DNA of 64,000 nucleotides, taken from assembly GCF_002272925.1 (NCBI RefSeq), contig NZ_MLAR01000001.1:186001-250000 (forward strand). Direction: 5' to 3'. This DNA comes from Helicobacter sp. 13S00401-1 (GTDB lineage: Bacteria > Campylobacterota > Campylobacteria > Campylobacterales > Helicobacteraceae). The translations under genes and the position numbers were made by a program. This document shows, piece after piece, positions 26,380 through 36,708 of this stretch (positions are counted from its first letter, which is position 1; each line of letters opens with the position of its first letter). The notes beneath the pieces were generated by a model. That model was not told the origin of the DNA. It saw nothing but the letters and a program-made list of their open reading frames with translations, and did not search any database.

Positions 26380-28359
26380 ATGCAAAATACTTTCAAACTA
26401 ACCTCCCCTTATAAGCCAGCAGGTGATCAAATAGAGGCTATATCTTCCATAACTGCTTATATAAAAAATGGTTCTAAATATAATACTTTAGAGGGTGTTA
26501 CAGGAAGTGGCAAGACTTTTACTATGGCAAATATCATAGCTAGTCTTAATATGCCTACTCTTATCATGTCTCACAACAAAACGCTTTGCGCCCAGCTTTA
26601 TAGTGAGTTTAGAAGTTTTTTCCCAAAAAATCACGTTGAGTACTTTATCTCCCACTTTGACTACTATCAGCCAGAGGCCTACTTGCCACGACGCGATCTT
26701 TTTATAGAAAAAGATTCAAGCATTAATGACGACTTAGAGCGCTTGCGTCTTAGCGCCACTACATCTTTGCTAGGTTATGATGATGTGATAGTTATAGCTA
26801 GCGTTTCAGCAAACTATGGTTTAGGTAACCCAGAAGAGTACATAGAAACCATACAAAAGATAAGTTTAAATGAGCGCTATAACCAAAAAGAGTTTCTTTT
26901 AAAGTTAGTTGAGATGGGCTATACGCGTAATGAGATAGATTTTAAACGTGGCACTTTTAGGGTAAGTGGAGAGGTTATAGATATCTTCCCAGCCTATAAT
27001 GAAGTGGAGTTTTTAAAGATAGAGTTTTATGATGATGTTATAGAAGGAATCTATATCTATGAAGCCTTGGAAAATAAAAAAGTTAAAAGCTTAGATTCCA
27101 CTGTGCTTTACGCGGCTAATCAATTTATAGTAGGGCAAAACCGCCTTAAAACAGCCCTTAACAATATAGAAAAAGAGTTAGAAGAAAGACTAGAGTTTTA
27201 TAAGTCTCAAGATAGGCAAGTTGAGTTTGAAAGACTTAAAAGTAGAGTAGAGTTTGACTTAGAGATGATTAGTGAAAGTGGGGTTTGTAAGGGGATAGAA
27301 AACTATGCAAGACATCTTACAGGTAAGGCTCCTGGTGAAACGCCTTTTTCACTGCTTGATTACTTTGAATCTAAAAAAAAGCCCTATCTTTTAATAGTTG
27401 ATGAAAGTCATGTAAGCCTCCCTCAGTTTGGCGGCATGTACTCAGGAGATAGAAGCAGAAAAGAAGTCTTAGTTGAATATGGCTTTAGGCTTCCTAGCGC
27501 ACTAGATAACAGGCCTTTAAAATTTGAAGAGTTTATAAATAAAAAAGCTACTTTTCTTTTTGTCTCAGCAACTCCAGCTAAGTTAGAACTAGAACTTAGC
27601 AAAGAACACACAGCCGAACAGATAATCCGCCCAACAGGGCTTTTAGACCCCCTCTATGAAGTAAGAGATAGTACTAATCAAGTTAATGACCTAAAGGCTG
27701 AGATTCTAAAAAGAGTAGCTAAAAATCAAAGAGTGCTAGTAACTACACTAACTAAAAAGATGGCAGAAGAGCTAACTAAGTTTTACTCAAAAGAGGGCAT
27801 AAAAGTACGCTATATGCATAGTGATATAGATGCTATAGAAAGAAACCACCTTATACGTGAGCTGCGTCTTGGTGAGTTTGACGTACTAGTTGGTATAAAC
27901 TTGCTTCGTGAAGGACTAGATCTTCCAGAAGTTAGTCTAGTAGCCATACTTGATGCAGATAAAGAAGGCTTTTTAAGGAGTGAAACTAGCCTTATACAAA
28001 CTATGGGGAGGGCTGCAAGAAATGTGGAAGGCTTTGTGCTTTTATATGCTAAAAAGATAACAAACTCCATGCAAAAAGCCTTTGATGTAAGCAACTACCG
28101 TCGCAAAAAGCAAATAGCTTACAATGAAGAACATAACATAACTCCAAAAAGCGTTAATAGAAACTTAGAAGATGAGCTGCGTCTTGAAGATACATCTAAA
28201 ACGCTTGATAGATTAAGAAAAGAAAAGATTCCAAAAGAACAAAAAGCTTTAATTATAAAAGATCTAACCGCTAAGATGCTTGAAGCTGCTAAAAGGCTAG
28301 ACTTTGAAGTAGCAGCAAGCCTTAGAGATGAGATAGCAAGGCTTAAGAAAAATAAGTAG
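26380..28359 (+). CDS. uvrB: Excinuclease ABC subunit UvrB
   Basis: 659 residues from ATG 26380; a GTG at 26374 is in frame but the GAAGAG site is better spaced for the ATG. Walker [14 protein letters not shown], the beta-hairpin block [16 protein letters not shown] in [13 protein letters not shown], and helicase motif [11 protein letters not shown] are all present. The last 35 residues are the UVR domain that contacts UvrC. UvrB verifies damage in nucleotide excision repair. Nothing else of the uvr system is in the window. Confidence 0.96.
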   Translation: MQNTFKLTSPYKPAGDQIEAISSITAYIKNGSKYNTLEGVTGSGKTFTMANIIASLNMPTLIMSHNKTLCAQLYSEFRSFFPKNHVEYFISHFDYYQPEAYLPRRDLFIEKDSSINDDLERLRLSATTSLLGYDDVIVIASVSANYGLGNPEEYIETIQKISLNERYNQKEFLLKLVEMGYTRNEIDFKRGTFRVSGEVIDIFPAYNEVEFLKIEFYDDVIEGIYIYEALENKKVKSLDSTVLYAANQFIVGQNRLKTALNNIEKELEERLEFYKSQDRQVEFERLKSRVEFDLEMISESGVCKGIENYARHLTGKAPGETPFSLLDYFESKKKPYLLIVDESHVSLPQFGGMYSGDRSRKEVLVEYGFRLPSALDNRPLKFEEFINKKATFLFVSATPAKLELELSKEHTAEQIIRPTGLLDPLYEVRDSTNQVNDLKAEILKRVAKNQRVLVTTLTKKMAEELTKFYSKEGIKVRYMHSDIDAIERNHLIRELRLGEFDVLVGINLLREGLDLPEVSLVAILDADKEGFLRSETSLIQTMGRAARNVEGFVLLYAKKITNSMQKAFDVSNYRRKKQIAYNEEHNITPKSVNRNLEDELRLEDTSKTLDRLRKEKIPKEQKALIIKDLTAKMLEAAKRLDFEVAASLRDEIARLKKNK

Positions 28360-28715
28360 TCAGTTAAGGTTTAAACACGTCATCTAAGTTAAGAAAAAAC
28401 TTTACTTTGTAGTTTTGTGGACTTACTTTTAGTTATAAATTTATACTTTTAGTTTGGCTTTTAGTTTAAAACTTTTATAAAAAAACTAGCCTATTTTTAA
28501 GTAACTTTAAAAGTTAAGAAATAACTAAGCTAAAAACTTAGTTTAAGTAAAAATTTTATTTATTAAAATTTTATTAGTTAATAATTTTTTTAATTTTTAC
28601 ACATCTATTTGAGTCCCAGTCATAGGGCTTTAAACACTCCCAAAGCGATATAATTACAACCATTAAAACATAGCTTTAAAGATGCATAAAGTGCAAAAAC
28701 ATTAAAGGATAGAAA
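28360..28715. promoter_or_regulatory. AT-rich intergenic region with outer membrane protein promoter
   Basis: 356 bp without a gene. Long alternating T and A tracts at 28380-28600 are typical of upstream regions of strongly expressed Campylobacterota genes. A good -10 element, TATAAT at 28649-28654 within GCGATATAAT, lies 62 bp before the ATG of the next gene. No clear -35 is visible, which is usual for sigma-70 promoters in this group. I see no RNA gene. Confidence 0.5.
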
Positions 28716-30377
28716 ATGGTTAAGATGACTAAGATAGTTCTTGTTACTAGTTTGATACTAGGCCTAACAACTAGCCTTGTATCTGCTAATGACGCACACA
28801 CTAATAGCTCAAATAAAACTAGTAATGAACTTAATGGCTTAAAAGTCTTTGCAGGTGTTGGTGTAGGTGCTGGTATAAGTGCAAATCATGTTAATAGTGG
28901 AGTGCGATTTTCTAGTACTGGGCCAAATGCTAAGTTAAAACTAGGTGCTGGAATCTTTTCTGCTTATAAAGGTTCAACTGTTGGTCTTCAAGCAAGCATA
29001 GGTATCGGGGCTAATACATTAAACTCTTCTCTAACTCCTCAGTACATGGTAAATCTTGACTTTATAAACCTCTTTGATGTAGGAAGTGGTTTTGTAAAAC
29101 TAGGTTATATAGCAGGAGTTGGTCTTGCAGTAAGAACTACTGATGTAGTTAATAGTGGAAGTGGTAGTTTTAATAACTCTACTAATACTAGTAGGGTAGG
29201 GGCAGGAGTAGCTATCTCAGCTGCCCAAGCTCAGAATAATATGAATGCAATAAGATGGGCTATCTATCAAGCTAATGATGATGCAAGCACCGCTAGAAAT
29301 GCTCAAGTACAAGCTAATAGTAATCTGATTAATGCAACCCTAACTTGGAGTGGGCAACAAAGCCAGCTACCTAGTGCTATAGCCGCAGTTAATAGTGCTA
29401 ATAATAACGTGGCTAATATACTAGGAGGTATAACTAGCGCTCAAAGTCAGTTTAGCGACCTTAATACTCAGCTTCAACAAGCAAGGGCTAATCAAGCCAG
29501 TGCCACAGCTAATCTTAACGCAGCATCTAATGCAGTTAGCAAGCTAGTTAAACCAATAGCGCCTGATACTTCAGCCCTTCAAGCCTCAGTGTCTGCCGCG
29601 CAAGCTGCAGTTAATAGTGCTCAAACTAACTATAATAACGCCCTTCGTATAAATAATACTCCTACTTATTTTCCAGCAGCTTCTTCTTGTGATGGTTACT
29701 TTAACTTCTGTAATTCAAGAGCTTTAGCACCAGGATACTATGCGGGCAATAATGTAAATGCTGCAAGAAATACACTAAATGATGCACAAGCAAAACTTAA
29801 AAATGCGCAAAATGCTTTAAAATCTGCTCAAGATAGCTACCTAAACGCACTTAATGCTTACAATAATAATCCAGCTAGAGTAGCCTACACTAATGCGCAA
29901 AATACGATAAATAATATTAATCAGCAAATAATAGATTTAAGCAATAAAGTAAGTGGAACTCAAGCTTCACTAAATGAAGCTAATGAGAAACTTATAAATG
30001 CCCAAAAGCAATATACTGACGCTTTGAATAAGAAAAATCAGCTAGCAAGTGGACAAGATGCCCTCGATAATGCTAAGAAGGCAAAAGATGCTGCAGATGT
30101 TGCTGTGAAAAAAGCTACAGATAATCTTAATACGTTAATAGCCCAGTACTACGCTGGACAACGAGCCATAGCTGCCGCACAAGCTGCTAGTACTAAGGAA
30201 GAAAGGCCACAAAACAACACTAGCACTCCTAATATACTACCTACTGTAAAACTTGGATTAATAGCATTTTTTGGAACTCACCAAAGTATGTCTTTAGAGT
30301 ATCAGTACTACTTTAGAAATGAAACTCCAGGTATAGCAAGTAGTGATCTTACAGTTAACTACACTTACTACTTTTAG
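28716..30377 (+). CDS. Modular outer membrane protein 1: barrel ends with a helical insert
   Basis: 553 residues. The signal peptide ends near LVSA|ND. Residues about 35-150 are glycine-rich strands (LNGLKVFAGVGVGAG, FVKLGYIAGVGLAVRT), and residues about 500-553 are strands ending in the aromatic LTVNYTYYF expected of a barrel. Between them, about 350 residues are rich in Ala, Asn, Gln and Lys with heptad-like helices, plus a possible disulfide loop CDGYFNFC. A paralog with the same ends but a different middle lies at 35410-36708. I infer a surface-exposed helical stalk inserted in a barrel loop. Function, perhaps adhesion, is unknown. Confidence 0.6.
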   Translation: MVKMTKIVLVTSLILGLTTSLVSANDAHTNSSNKTSNELNGLKVFAGVGVGAGISANHVNSGVRFSSTGPNAKLKLGAGIFSAYKGSTVGLQASIGIGANTLNSSLTPQYMVNLDFINLFDVGSGFVKLGYIAGVGLAVRTTDVVNSGSGSFNNSTNTSRVGAGVAISAAQAQNNMNAIRWAIYQANDDASTARNAQVQANSNLINATLTWSGQQSQLPSAIAAVNSANNNVANILGGITSAQSQFSDLNTQLQQARANQASATANLNAASNAVSKLVKPIAPDTSALQASVSAAQAAVNSAQTNYNNALRINNTPTYFPAASSCDGYFNFCNSRALAPGYYAGNNVNAARNTLNDAQAKLKNAQNALKSAQDSYLNALNAYNNNPARVAYTNAQNTINNINQQIIDLSNKVSGTQASLNEANEKLINAQKQYTDALNKKNQLASGQDALDNAKKAKDAADVAVKKATDNLNTLIAQYYAGQRAIAAAQAASTKEERPQNNTSTPNILPTVKLGLIAFFGTHQSMSLEYQYYFRNETPGIASSDLTVNYTYYF

Positions 30378-30390
30378 AGAGATAGATATT

Positions 30391-30418
30391 TTAGATTCTA
30401 TAATTTTATAGAATCTAA
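30391..30418 (+). terminator. Hairpin terminator made of an inverted pair of the AGATTCT word
   Basis: TTAGATTCTATAA and its perfect 13-bp complement are separated by only TT, 13 bp after the stop codon of the outer membrane protein gene. The stem is long but AT-rich and is not followed by a full T-run. Confidence 0.6.
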
Positions 30419-30477
30419 GTTTTGCTATTTAAAAAATCATCAAGAAAAAAAGGCTAGTTTTGATTAAAGCACTTAAA

Positions 30478-30492
30478 GGCTAGTTTTTAGCC
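30478..30492 (-). terminator. Short hairpin at the end of the LOG-type gene
   Basis: On the minus strand GGCTA-AAAAC-TAGCC is followed by TTT, directly after the stop codon of the gene at 30493. The same 15 bases form the hairpin at 12046-12060. Confidence 0.5.
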
Positions 30493-31038
30493 CTACTTTT
30501 TTATACCTGTAAAAAACTTACCTTCATAAAGTGGTAGTTTAGAGTTTATGATATCTAGGGCTTCTTTAGCAGAGCTAGCTTTATATATCATATCTTCGCG
30601 TCTATCATCTAGCTTACTTCCAGCTAGCTTCCCAGCATAGCCTTCACTTCCTAGACCCACTATAAGCTTTCCTAGCTGCCAGCTTGCACTTAGCTCATTT
30701 AAAGTGCCACTACCACCTCCTACTGCTATAACTGCATGGCTTAGGCTTACTAAAGAAAGATTTCTTGCCATATCAAAGCCTATAGGGAGGGCTAGGTCTA
30801 CATAAGGATTAGCTATGCTTCTATCGTAGTTTGGAAGTATGCCTATTATGGTATTTGGCTTATGGTTTTTAGAATCTCTTGCGCCCTTGCAAGCTAGCTC
30901 CATAAGACCTCCAAGCCCACCACAAGCAAGCGTATAGCCATTATCTATGATGGCTTTTCCTGCTTCATAGGCTAGCTCTAGTGTAGTTTCACTTAGTCCT
31001 TTTGTGCTTGCATTTCCACATACTGCAATTATTTTCAT
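30493..31038 (-). CDS. LOG-family / TIGR00725-type protein
   Basis: 181 residues. The Rossmann-like start IIAVCGNASTKG, LACGGLGGLMELACKGA, and GGGSGTLNE near residue 110 are the family hallmarks; the last is the variant of the PGGxGTxxE motif that binds nucleotide monophosphate in LOG phosphoribohydrolases. Members were first called lysine decarboxylases by mistake. It may hydrolyse a nucleotide, but no substrate is evident. Lies 30 bp downstream of the CvfB-like gene in the same direction. Confidence 0.75.
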   Translation of the reverse strand: MKIIAVCGNASTKGLSETTLELAYEAGKAIIDNGYTLACGGLGGLMELACKGARDSKNHKPNTIIGILPNYDRSIANPYVDLALPIGFDMARNLSLVSLSHAVIAVGGGSGTLNELSASWQLGKLIVGLGSEGYAGKLAGSKLDDRREDMIYKASSAKEALDIINSKLPLYEGKFFTGIKK

Positions 31039-31067
31039 GGTTTAGATTCCTTTATGTTGCTAAATTA

Positions 31068-31901
31068 TTATGATTTGGTTTTAGGTGAAGGGCAAATGAT
31101 ATAGCCTTCATCTTTTATGAAGCTTATCTTATTTTCATTGACAAGAAGGCTTAAAGTCCTTTTTAGCTCTTTAAAACTTATACCTAGTTCTAGTGCATTA
31201 TCTTTTTCAAAGATAAAAGGGGTATTTTTAGATTCTAAGATACTAAGAATTTTTTCTTTAGTAGCATTTTTATCAGTTCTTATAACTAAATCTAGTTTGC
31301 CATCATTTCTAATGTTTTTAACACCTACTGTATAAATCTCGCCAATATGTAGCTCGCAGAAAACTTCATTACTATAAAGCATGCCAGGATAGTTTCCTAT
31401 GACACAAGAGTAGCCTAGATCACTTTTTCCAACCACAAGGGCTTTTAGATTCTTACTAAGAAAGCTTTTATCCTTGCAAGGTTTAAAGGCTATAGAGATA
31501 TCTTTTTTGGCTATAAGCCTATTAGAAAGATCTTTTTGCAAAGTCACTACGACTTTAGAATCTAGTGGATAGTTTTTAGGGTACTTAGTAGGCATAAATA
31601 AGTCTTTAGCTAGCCCCATATCTAAAAAGATTCCATTTTCTACTCTATCTTTTACCTTTAGTGCTCCTATCTCACCTAAGAACATAAAAGGTGTTAAAGT
31701 AGTAGCTACTAGTCTATCTTCACTATCTGTATAGATAAAAACTTCTACTTTTTTTGTGCCTTCATCTAACTCATTTGCATATATATTTGGGAGCAATACT
31801 TCTCCTTCTAAGTCTTCTTTTACTAGATAGAATCCAAACTCAGTTTTTCTATCTATCATTAGGGTAGTTTTCAAACCCACCAGAGAACTTATGTCTTGCA
31901 T
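31068..31901 (-). CDS. CvfB-like S1-domain RNA-binding protein
   Basis: 277 residues. An OB/S1-type segment is visible around residues 60-100 (GEIGALKVKDRVENGIFLDMGLAKDLFMP), another further on (LGYSCVIGNYPGMLYSNEV), and a small winged-helix-like tail (SFKELKRTLSLLVNENKISFI) ends the protein. This is the CvfB arrangement of S1 domains plus a winged helix, known in Staphylococcus as a virulence regulator that binds RNA. Its start overlaps an upstream extension of the ctpA frame, but not the ctpA gene itself. Confidence 0.7.
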   Translation of the reverse strand: MQDISSLVGLKTTLMIDRKTEFGFYLVKEDLEGEVLLPNIYANELDEGTKKVEVFIYTDSEDRLVATTLTPFMFLGEIGALKVKDRVENGIFLDMGLAKDLFMPTKYPKNYPLDSKVVVTLQKDLSNRLIAKKDISIAFKPCKDKSFLSKNLKALVVGKSDLGYSCVIGNYPGMLYSNEVFCELHIGEIYTVGVKNIRNDGKLDLVIRTDKNATKEKILSILESKNTPFIFEKDNALELGISFKELKRTLSLLVNENKISFIKDEGYIICPSPKTKS

Positions 31902-31970
31902 TTAAGGCCTTTACAAATTAAATTGATTTTTTCTAAGTATAATCTAAAATTAAATTTTAAATTAGGGCTC

Positions 31971-33335
31971 ATGAAGATGTTTAATAAATATGTGTTATCT
32001 GGCGTGTTGGTATCAGCACTTATGGTTGGTGGTCTAAGTTTTCTAAATGCTGCACCTAGCAAAAATGGTGATGTTAGTGATATGAACAAGCAAGAAGCCT
32101 TCAAGCCTAGCTCTAAGGCAGATAGACTAAAAGCCTATGCAAAGTTTACAAACTCAGTAGATATCATAGAAAAAGCCTACGTTGATAAACTAACCATAGA
32201 TCAGATAATAGATAAAGCACTTGATGGTCTATTAAGCAACCTTGATGCTCACTCTAACTATCTAAGTGCTAAAGATTTTAAGAATCTTAAAAACACAACT
32301 CAAGGTGAGTTTAGCGGTATAGGCATAACTGTTGGTGTAAAAGATGGTGCTATAACTATCATCTCGCCAATAGATGGCACACCAGCTTCTAAGGCAGGAT
32401 TAAAAGCAGGAGATATCATCTTAAAGATAAATGATAAATCCACTATTGATATGAAGCTAGATGAAGCAGTTTCTTTAATGCAAGGCAAAAAGGGCACAAA
32501 AGTAGAACTAACTATAGTTAGAAGTGGCGTAGATAAGCCTTTAGTTTTTAAGATAACAAGAGATACTATAAAACTAGAAAGCACAAAAGTTAGCAGGATA
32601 GAGGGCACAAACTATGCTTACTTAAGGATTTCAAGTTTTGATAAAAACGTTACTCCAGAGACTAAAAAGCAGCTTAAAAAACTAGGTCATATAGATGGGA
32701 TAGTAATGGATCTAAGAAACAACCCAGGTGGTTTACTAGAACAAGCAGTTGACCTAACTAGCCTTTTTGTAAAACACGGCATAGTGCTTTCTGAAAGAGG
32801 AAGAAATGAAGAAAGAAAGATACCAGTTCAAGGTGATGCCATCTTTGCTAACATCCCTCTAGTAGTCTTAGTAAATGGCGGTAGTGCAAGTGCAAGCGAG
32901 ATAGTAGCTGGAAGCTTACAAGATAATAAAAGAGCAGTTATCATAGGTGAAAAAACTTTTGGAAAAGGAAGTGTTCAACAAATCGTTCCTATTTCAGATA
33001 CTGAAGCTTTAAAACTAACAGTGGCTAAGTACTATCTACCAAGTGGTAGAAGCATACAAGCCCTAGGCATAACTCCAGATATCAAGATAGCTCCAGGAGC
33101 AGTTCCACAAGATAAAGATAGTGCATTTAGTCTAAAAGAGGCCAACCTAAGAAAGCATCTTAAAAATGAACTCCTAGAAGATGAAGCACCTAAAAAGGCA
33201 AAAGCTGAAGAGGCAAAAGAAGAAAAAGAAGATAAGAATCTAATCACTACAAAAGAGGTGATGGAAGACATGCAGTTAAAAACTGCTATAGATACTTTAA
33301 AGTCATGGAATCTAATATCCGCATTTAAGCACTAA
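31971..33335 (+). CDS. ctpA: C-terminal processing serine protease CtpA (S41)
   Basis: I choose ATG 31971 ([12 protein letters not shown]) because it gives a proper signal peptide; the frame extends 25 codons further upstream without a plausible start. About 454 residues. A PDZ domain ([34 protein letters not shown]) precedes the S41 protease core, with the catalytic Ser in [12 protein letters not shown] and the Lys in [11 protein letters not shown]. It trims periplasmic proteins at their C-termini. The last 60 residues are Lys/Glu-rich. purC follows by 11 bp. Confidence 0.92.
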   Translation: MKMFNKYVLSGVLVSALMVGGLSFLNAAPSKNGDVSDMNKQEAFKPSSKADRLKAYAKFTNSVDIIEKAYVDKLTIDQIIDKALDGLLSNLDAHSNYLSAKDFKNLKNTTQGEFSGIGITVGVKDGAITIISPIDGTPASKAGLKAGDIILKINDKSTIDMKLDEAVSLMQGKKGTKVELTIVRSGVDKPLVFKITRDTIKLESTKVSRIEGTNYAYLRISSFDKNVTPETKKQLKKLGHIDGIVMDLRNNPGGLLEQAVDLTSLFVKHGIVLSERGRNEERKIPVQGDAIFANIPLVVLVNGGSASASEIVAGSLQDNKRAVIIGEKTFGKGSVQQIVPISDTEALKLTVAKYYLPSGRSIQALGITPDIKIAPGAVPQDKDSAFSLKEANLRKHLKNELLEDEAPKKAKAEEAKEEKEDKNLITTKEVMEDMQLKTAIDTLKSWNLISAFKH

Positions 33336-33346
33336 GGAGGATAAAG

Positions 33347-34078
33347 ATGGAAGTTACAAAACAAAAACTGCTTTATGAGGGTAAAGGCAAAAGGATGTTT
33401 GAAACAAGCAATCCTGAGCTAATCATAGCTGAGTTTAAAGATGACCTAACTGCATTTAACGCACTTAAAAAAAGCAAAGAAGCCGGTAAGGGTGCGCTAA
33501 ACTGCAAGATAAGCACAGAGCTTTTTATGCTTTTAAAAAACAATGGCATAAACTCCCATTTTATAAAAAAGCTAGATGATATAGAGATGCTTTGTCACAA
33601 GGTAAAAATCATACCTCTAGAAGTAGTTGTAAGAAACATAACTACTGGAAGCATCTGCAAGCGCCTTGGCATAAAAGAAGGAATCTACTTTAAAGATACT
33701 CCTTTAAAAGTACCATTAGTAGAGTTCTACTACAAAGATGATGATTTAGGTGATCCACTTTTATATGAAAAACATGCCATTATGCTTGGTATAGCTACTC
33801 AAGATGAGCTAGATGAGATGGCACAAAAGGCTTTGAAAGTTAATGAAATCCTAAGCAGCTTTTTTGATAGGGCAAACCTTACTTTAGTAGACTTTAAGCT
33901 AGAGTTTGGCTTAGATAATGAGGGCAATATAATTTTAGCTGATGAGATAAGCCCAGATAGCGCTAGACTTTGGGATAAGTTAAGTGGTGAAAAGATGGAT
34001 AAAGATAGATTTAGACAAGATCTAGGTGGCTTAAAAGTTGCCTATGAGGAAGTATTAAATAGGCTCTTAAAGCTTTAA
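33347..34078 (+). CDS. purC: Phosphoribosylaminoimidazole-succinocarboxamide synthase
   Basis: 243 residues, typical. ATP-binding [32 protein letters not shown], and the metal/substrate block [12 protein letters not shown] are all conserved. PurC joins CAIR and aspartate in purine biosynthesis. The ATG follows AAGGAGGATAAAG. In epsilonproteobacteria purC is often followed by purS; here acpS follows instead. Confidence 0.96.
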   Translation: MEVTKQKLLYEGKGKRMFETSNPELIIAEFKDDLTAFNALKKSKEAGKGALNCKISTELFMLLKNNGINSHFIKKLDDIEMLCHKVKIIPLEVVVRNITTGSICKRLGIKEGIYFKDTPLKVPLVEFYYKDDDLGDPLLYEKHAIMLGIATQDELDEMAQKALKVNEILSSFFDRANLTLVDFKLEFGLDNEGNIILADEISPDSARLWDKLSGEKMDKDRFRQDLGGLKVAYEEVLNRLLKL

Positions 34079-34084
34079 AAGCCT

Positions 34085-34453
34085 ATGTTTGAAGTAGGTA
34101 TAGATCTAATACATATAAGCCGCATAAAAGATGCCTCTTTAAAGTATGGCGAGCACTTTTTGAGAAGATTTTTAAATGAAGATGAGCTAAAGTTAGTAAC
34201 TTTAGAATCTAATATCAACTATCAAAAAGTAGCAGGCGTTTGGGCGTTAAAAGAAGCTTGTGCTAAGGCTTTAAAAACTGGCATAGGAAGAGAGCTAAGT
34301 TTTCATGATATGGTTTACTTTAAGACTAGCTCCGCACCAAATCTTACCCTTAGCCCTAGGGCTTTAGAAAAATTTAAAGTTAAAAAGATAAGTGTTAGCC
34401 TAAGTCATGATAAAGACTTACTTATAGCTATCTGTAATATTTTTAAGGACTAA
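34085..34453 (+). CDS. acpS: Holo-[acyl-carrier-protein] synthase
   Basis: 122 residues. The metal-binding GIDLIHISRI at the N-terminus and the catalytic helix WALKEACAKALKTGIG are diagnostic. AcpS moves the phosphopantetheine arm from CoA to the acyl carrier protein. It is packed between purC (6-bp gap) and the radical SAM gene (2-bp gap). Confidence 0.94.
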   Translation: MFEVGIDLIHISRIKDASLKYGEHFLRRFLNEDELKLVTLESNINYQKVAGVWALKEACAKALKTGIGRELSFHDMVYFKTSSAPNLTLSPRALEKFKVKKISVSLSHDKDLLIAICNIFKD

Positions 34454-34455
34454 GT

Positions 34456-35376
34456 GTGCAAGTAGTATTTGGCCCCATTCTTTCAAGGCGCTTTGGCGTA
34501 AGCCTTGGCGTAGACCTCTCTCCTAGTAAAAAGCAGTGTAATTTTGACTGTGTTTACTGTGAGCTAACTAAGTCTAAGACTATTAACTCTATGGAAGAAG
34601 TAGTGCCAGTTAGTGATATCTTAGATTCTATAAGTGCTGCTTTAAAAGCTGATAGCAAGATAGATGTTTTAACTTTTAGTGCTAATGGCGAACCTACTTT
34701 GTATCCTTACTTGCATGAGCTTATACTTAAGACTAAAGAGATCTTAAAGCCCTATCCTCATATCAAAACTTTAATCCTTAGTAATGGCTCAAGATTTTGG
34801 GATGTTAAGGTGCAAAAAGCACTTAGTGAGTTTGATATGGTTAAATTTTCTTGTGATAGTTTAAATCCAAGAAGCTTTATAAAAGTAGATAGACCAGATA
34901 GTAGTTTAAGTTTAGATTCTATAAAAGAGGGCATAAGAGAATTTTCCTTAGGCTATAAAGGTGCACTTATCGCTGAGGTGCTATTTGTAAAAGATATAAA
35001 TGATAGCCCTGAGGATGCTAGCCTTATAGCCTCTTTTTTAAGAAGTATCAACATAGCTAGAGTAGACTTAAGCACTATAGATAGGCCTAGTTCTTATAAG
35101 GTTTACCCTATAGAGTATGAAAAGCTTAGTGCACTAGCTTTAAAGTTTGAAGGTTTGAATGTCTGCATAGCTAAGAGGGTGCCACTAGATTATAAACACG
35201 AAAAGATGAACCTTGATGAAGGCGGTATCTTAGAGCTACTTGCAAGACGGCCTTTAAGCATAGAAGATGCTAAGACTTTGCTTGATGCTGATACTTTTAA
35301 GCTTTTAGATTCTATGCACATAGACAAAAAAGTAAGGCTGCAAAGAGTTGGAATCTTAGACTTTTTTAAGCCTTAG
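34456..35376 (+). CDS. Radical SAM protein (COG0731-like)
   Basis: 306 residues from GTG 34456, the only start that fits directly behind acpS. The radical SAM cluster is CNFDCVYC near residue 28-35, followed by LTFSANGEPTLYP, a block common to the TYW1-like COG0731 group. The partner substrate is unknown; the archaeal relatives modify tRNA wyosine, but a bacterial function is not established to my knowledge. It ends the ctpA-purC-acpS run. Confidence 0.82.
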   Translation: MQVVFGPILSRRFGVSLGVDLSPSKKQCNFDCVYCELTKSKTINSMEEVVPVSDILDSISAALKADSKIDVLTFSANGEPTLYPYLHELILKTKEILKPYPHIKTLILSNGSRFWDVKVQKALSEFDMVKFSCDSLNPRSFIKVDRPDSSLSLDSIKEGIREFSLGYKGALIAEVLFVKDINDSPEDASLIASFLRSINIARVDLSTIDRPSSYKVYPIEYEKLSALALKFEGLNVCIAKRVPLDYKHEKMNLDEGGILELLARRPLSIEDAKTLLDADTFKLLDSMHIDKKVRLQRVGILDFFKP

Positions 35377-35409
35377 TTTATTACTAGGTGTATGCTTTTT
35401 TTGCAAGTT

Positions 35410-36708
35410 TTATCTACCAAAATAAAGCGTATAGTTAAGGCTTACTTCAGCATTACTAAAGTTTGAGCTTTCATTTTTAAAGTAGTGCTTATACTCTAAA
35501 GATAAGCTTTGATTGCTTCCTATAAAGGCTATGATTCCAGCCTTTAAAGTTGGCAAGAGAGAAGGCATAGCCTTAGTTGGGGCTTGGGGGCTTGTATCTG
35601 TACTGGCTGCTTGAAGTCGCCTGTTTTTTTCTAGGTTATAAAGTAATGCATACAAGTTAGCATCACTAAGTCCGGCAAAGTTAGAGTTACTAGTAGGGTT
35701 ACTGGTAGAATTTGGAGGGGTGGTATCTCCTGTGCTAGGGTTTGTACTAGTGTTGCTAGGTATATTAGTTGGTTGGTTATTAGCAGCTTGTCTTTTTCTT
35801 TCTTCTTCTTGTTTTCTTTGTTCTTCTTGCCTCCTTTGTTCTTCTTGTGCTTTTCTTGCTTCTTCCTGTCTAGCAACTTCTTGTGCTTGAGTATTTTGAG
35901 CAAGTGCAGCTTTGGCGTTAGCTAGGGCTGTGTTTGCATCATCAAGAGCATTTTTAGCCGCATCTCTTTGGCGCTTTGCATCAAGCAGTTTATTATAAGC
36001 AGCTCCATAGTCCCAGCCACCCACATAAGGAGGTACTATAAATGTCGCGGTTGGATTACGCTTTTTCCAGTCTTCTATATCTTTATTTCGTCTATCTATA
36101 TCTGCTTGGGCTAGGTTTACTTTATCTTGCAAGCTATTAAGTGTAGCTTGAGCCTTTGTTTGTTCATTTTGCGCGTTAGTAAGATCTTGTCTTAATCCAC
36201 TAGCTTGAGAGACTAACTCTGCTAGGCTTGCTGCACCAACTACTGAGTTAGATAAGTCTCCACTACCGCTATTTACAGTGTCATTAGTCCTAATGGCCAT
36301 GCCAACACCTACTATATATCCAAGCTTTATATAGCCACTGCCTATGTTAAAAGCTTGTATAAAATCTAGCCCTAAGGTATATTCAGGCACAAAGGCAGAG
36401 TTACTACTTTTAGCTCCAACCCCTAGCCCTATCCTTGCACCTACAACTCCACTATCACTAGTGCTAAAAAGTGCCACACCTAGGTTTAGCTTAGCATTTG
36501 CCCCGGAGTTATTTATACTCACACCTTGAGTAGATTTTGTAGCGCCTACATCAGTTCCTATAGCACCACCTAGCATGAACTTAAGTCCATTTATATCATT
36601 AGCATTTTTTACATCTGCACCAAAAGCTAGAGTGCTTAAACTAGCAAGTAAGACTAGCTTTAAGGCCTTGTTTTTTAAAAGTTTATTAATTGGAGCTTTG
36701 ATCGCCAT
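35410..36708 (-). CDS. Modular outer membrane protein 2: paralog with a different insert
   Basis: 432 residues. The signal peptide ends near LAFGA. The N-terminal barrel part (INGLKFMLGGAIGTDVG, YIKLGYIVGVGMAIRT) and C-terminal part (LPTLKAGIIAFIGSNQSLS, ending LNYTLYFGR) closely parallel the protein at 28716. The middle, about residues 155-375, is instead a charged helix with QARQEEARKAQEEQRRQEEQ-like runs, a Tyr/Gly patch and a Pro/Thr/Ser stretch. The pair shows a family in which the barrel is fixed and the surface insert is exchanged. Convergent with the radical SAM gene. Confidence 0.6.
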   Translation of the reverse strand: MAIKAPINKLLKNKALKLVLLASLSTLAFGADVKNANDINGLKFMLGGAIGTDVGATKSTQGVSINNSGANAKLNLGVALFSTSDSGVVGARIGLGVGAKSSNSAFVPEYTLGLDFIQAFNIGSGYIKLGYIVGVGMAIRTNDTVNSGSGDLSNSVVGAASLAELVSQASGLRQDLTNAQNEQTKAQATLNSLQDKVNLAQADIDRRNKDIEDWKKRNPTATFIVPPYVGGWDYGAAYNKLLDAKRQRDAAKNALDDANTALANAKAALAQNTQAQEVARQEEARKAQEEQRRQEEQRKQEEERKRQAANNQPTNIPSNTSTNPSTGDTTPPNSTSNPTSNSNFAGLSDANLYALLYNLEKNRRLQAASTDTSPQAPTKAMPSLLPTLKAGIIAFIGSNQSLSLEYKHYFKNESSNFSNAEVSLNYTLYFGR

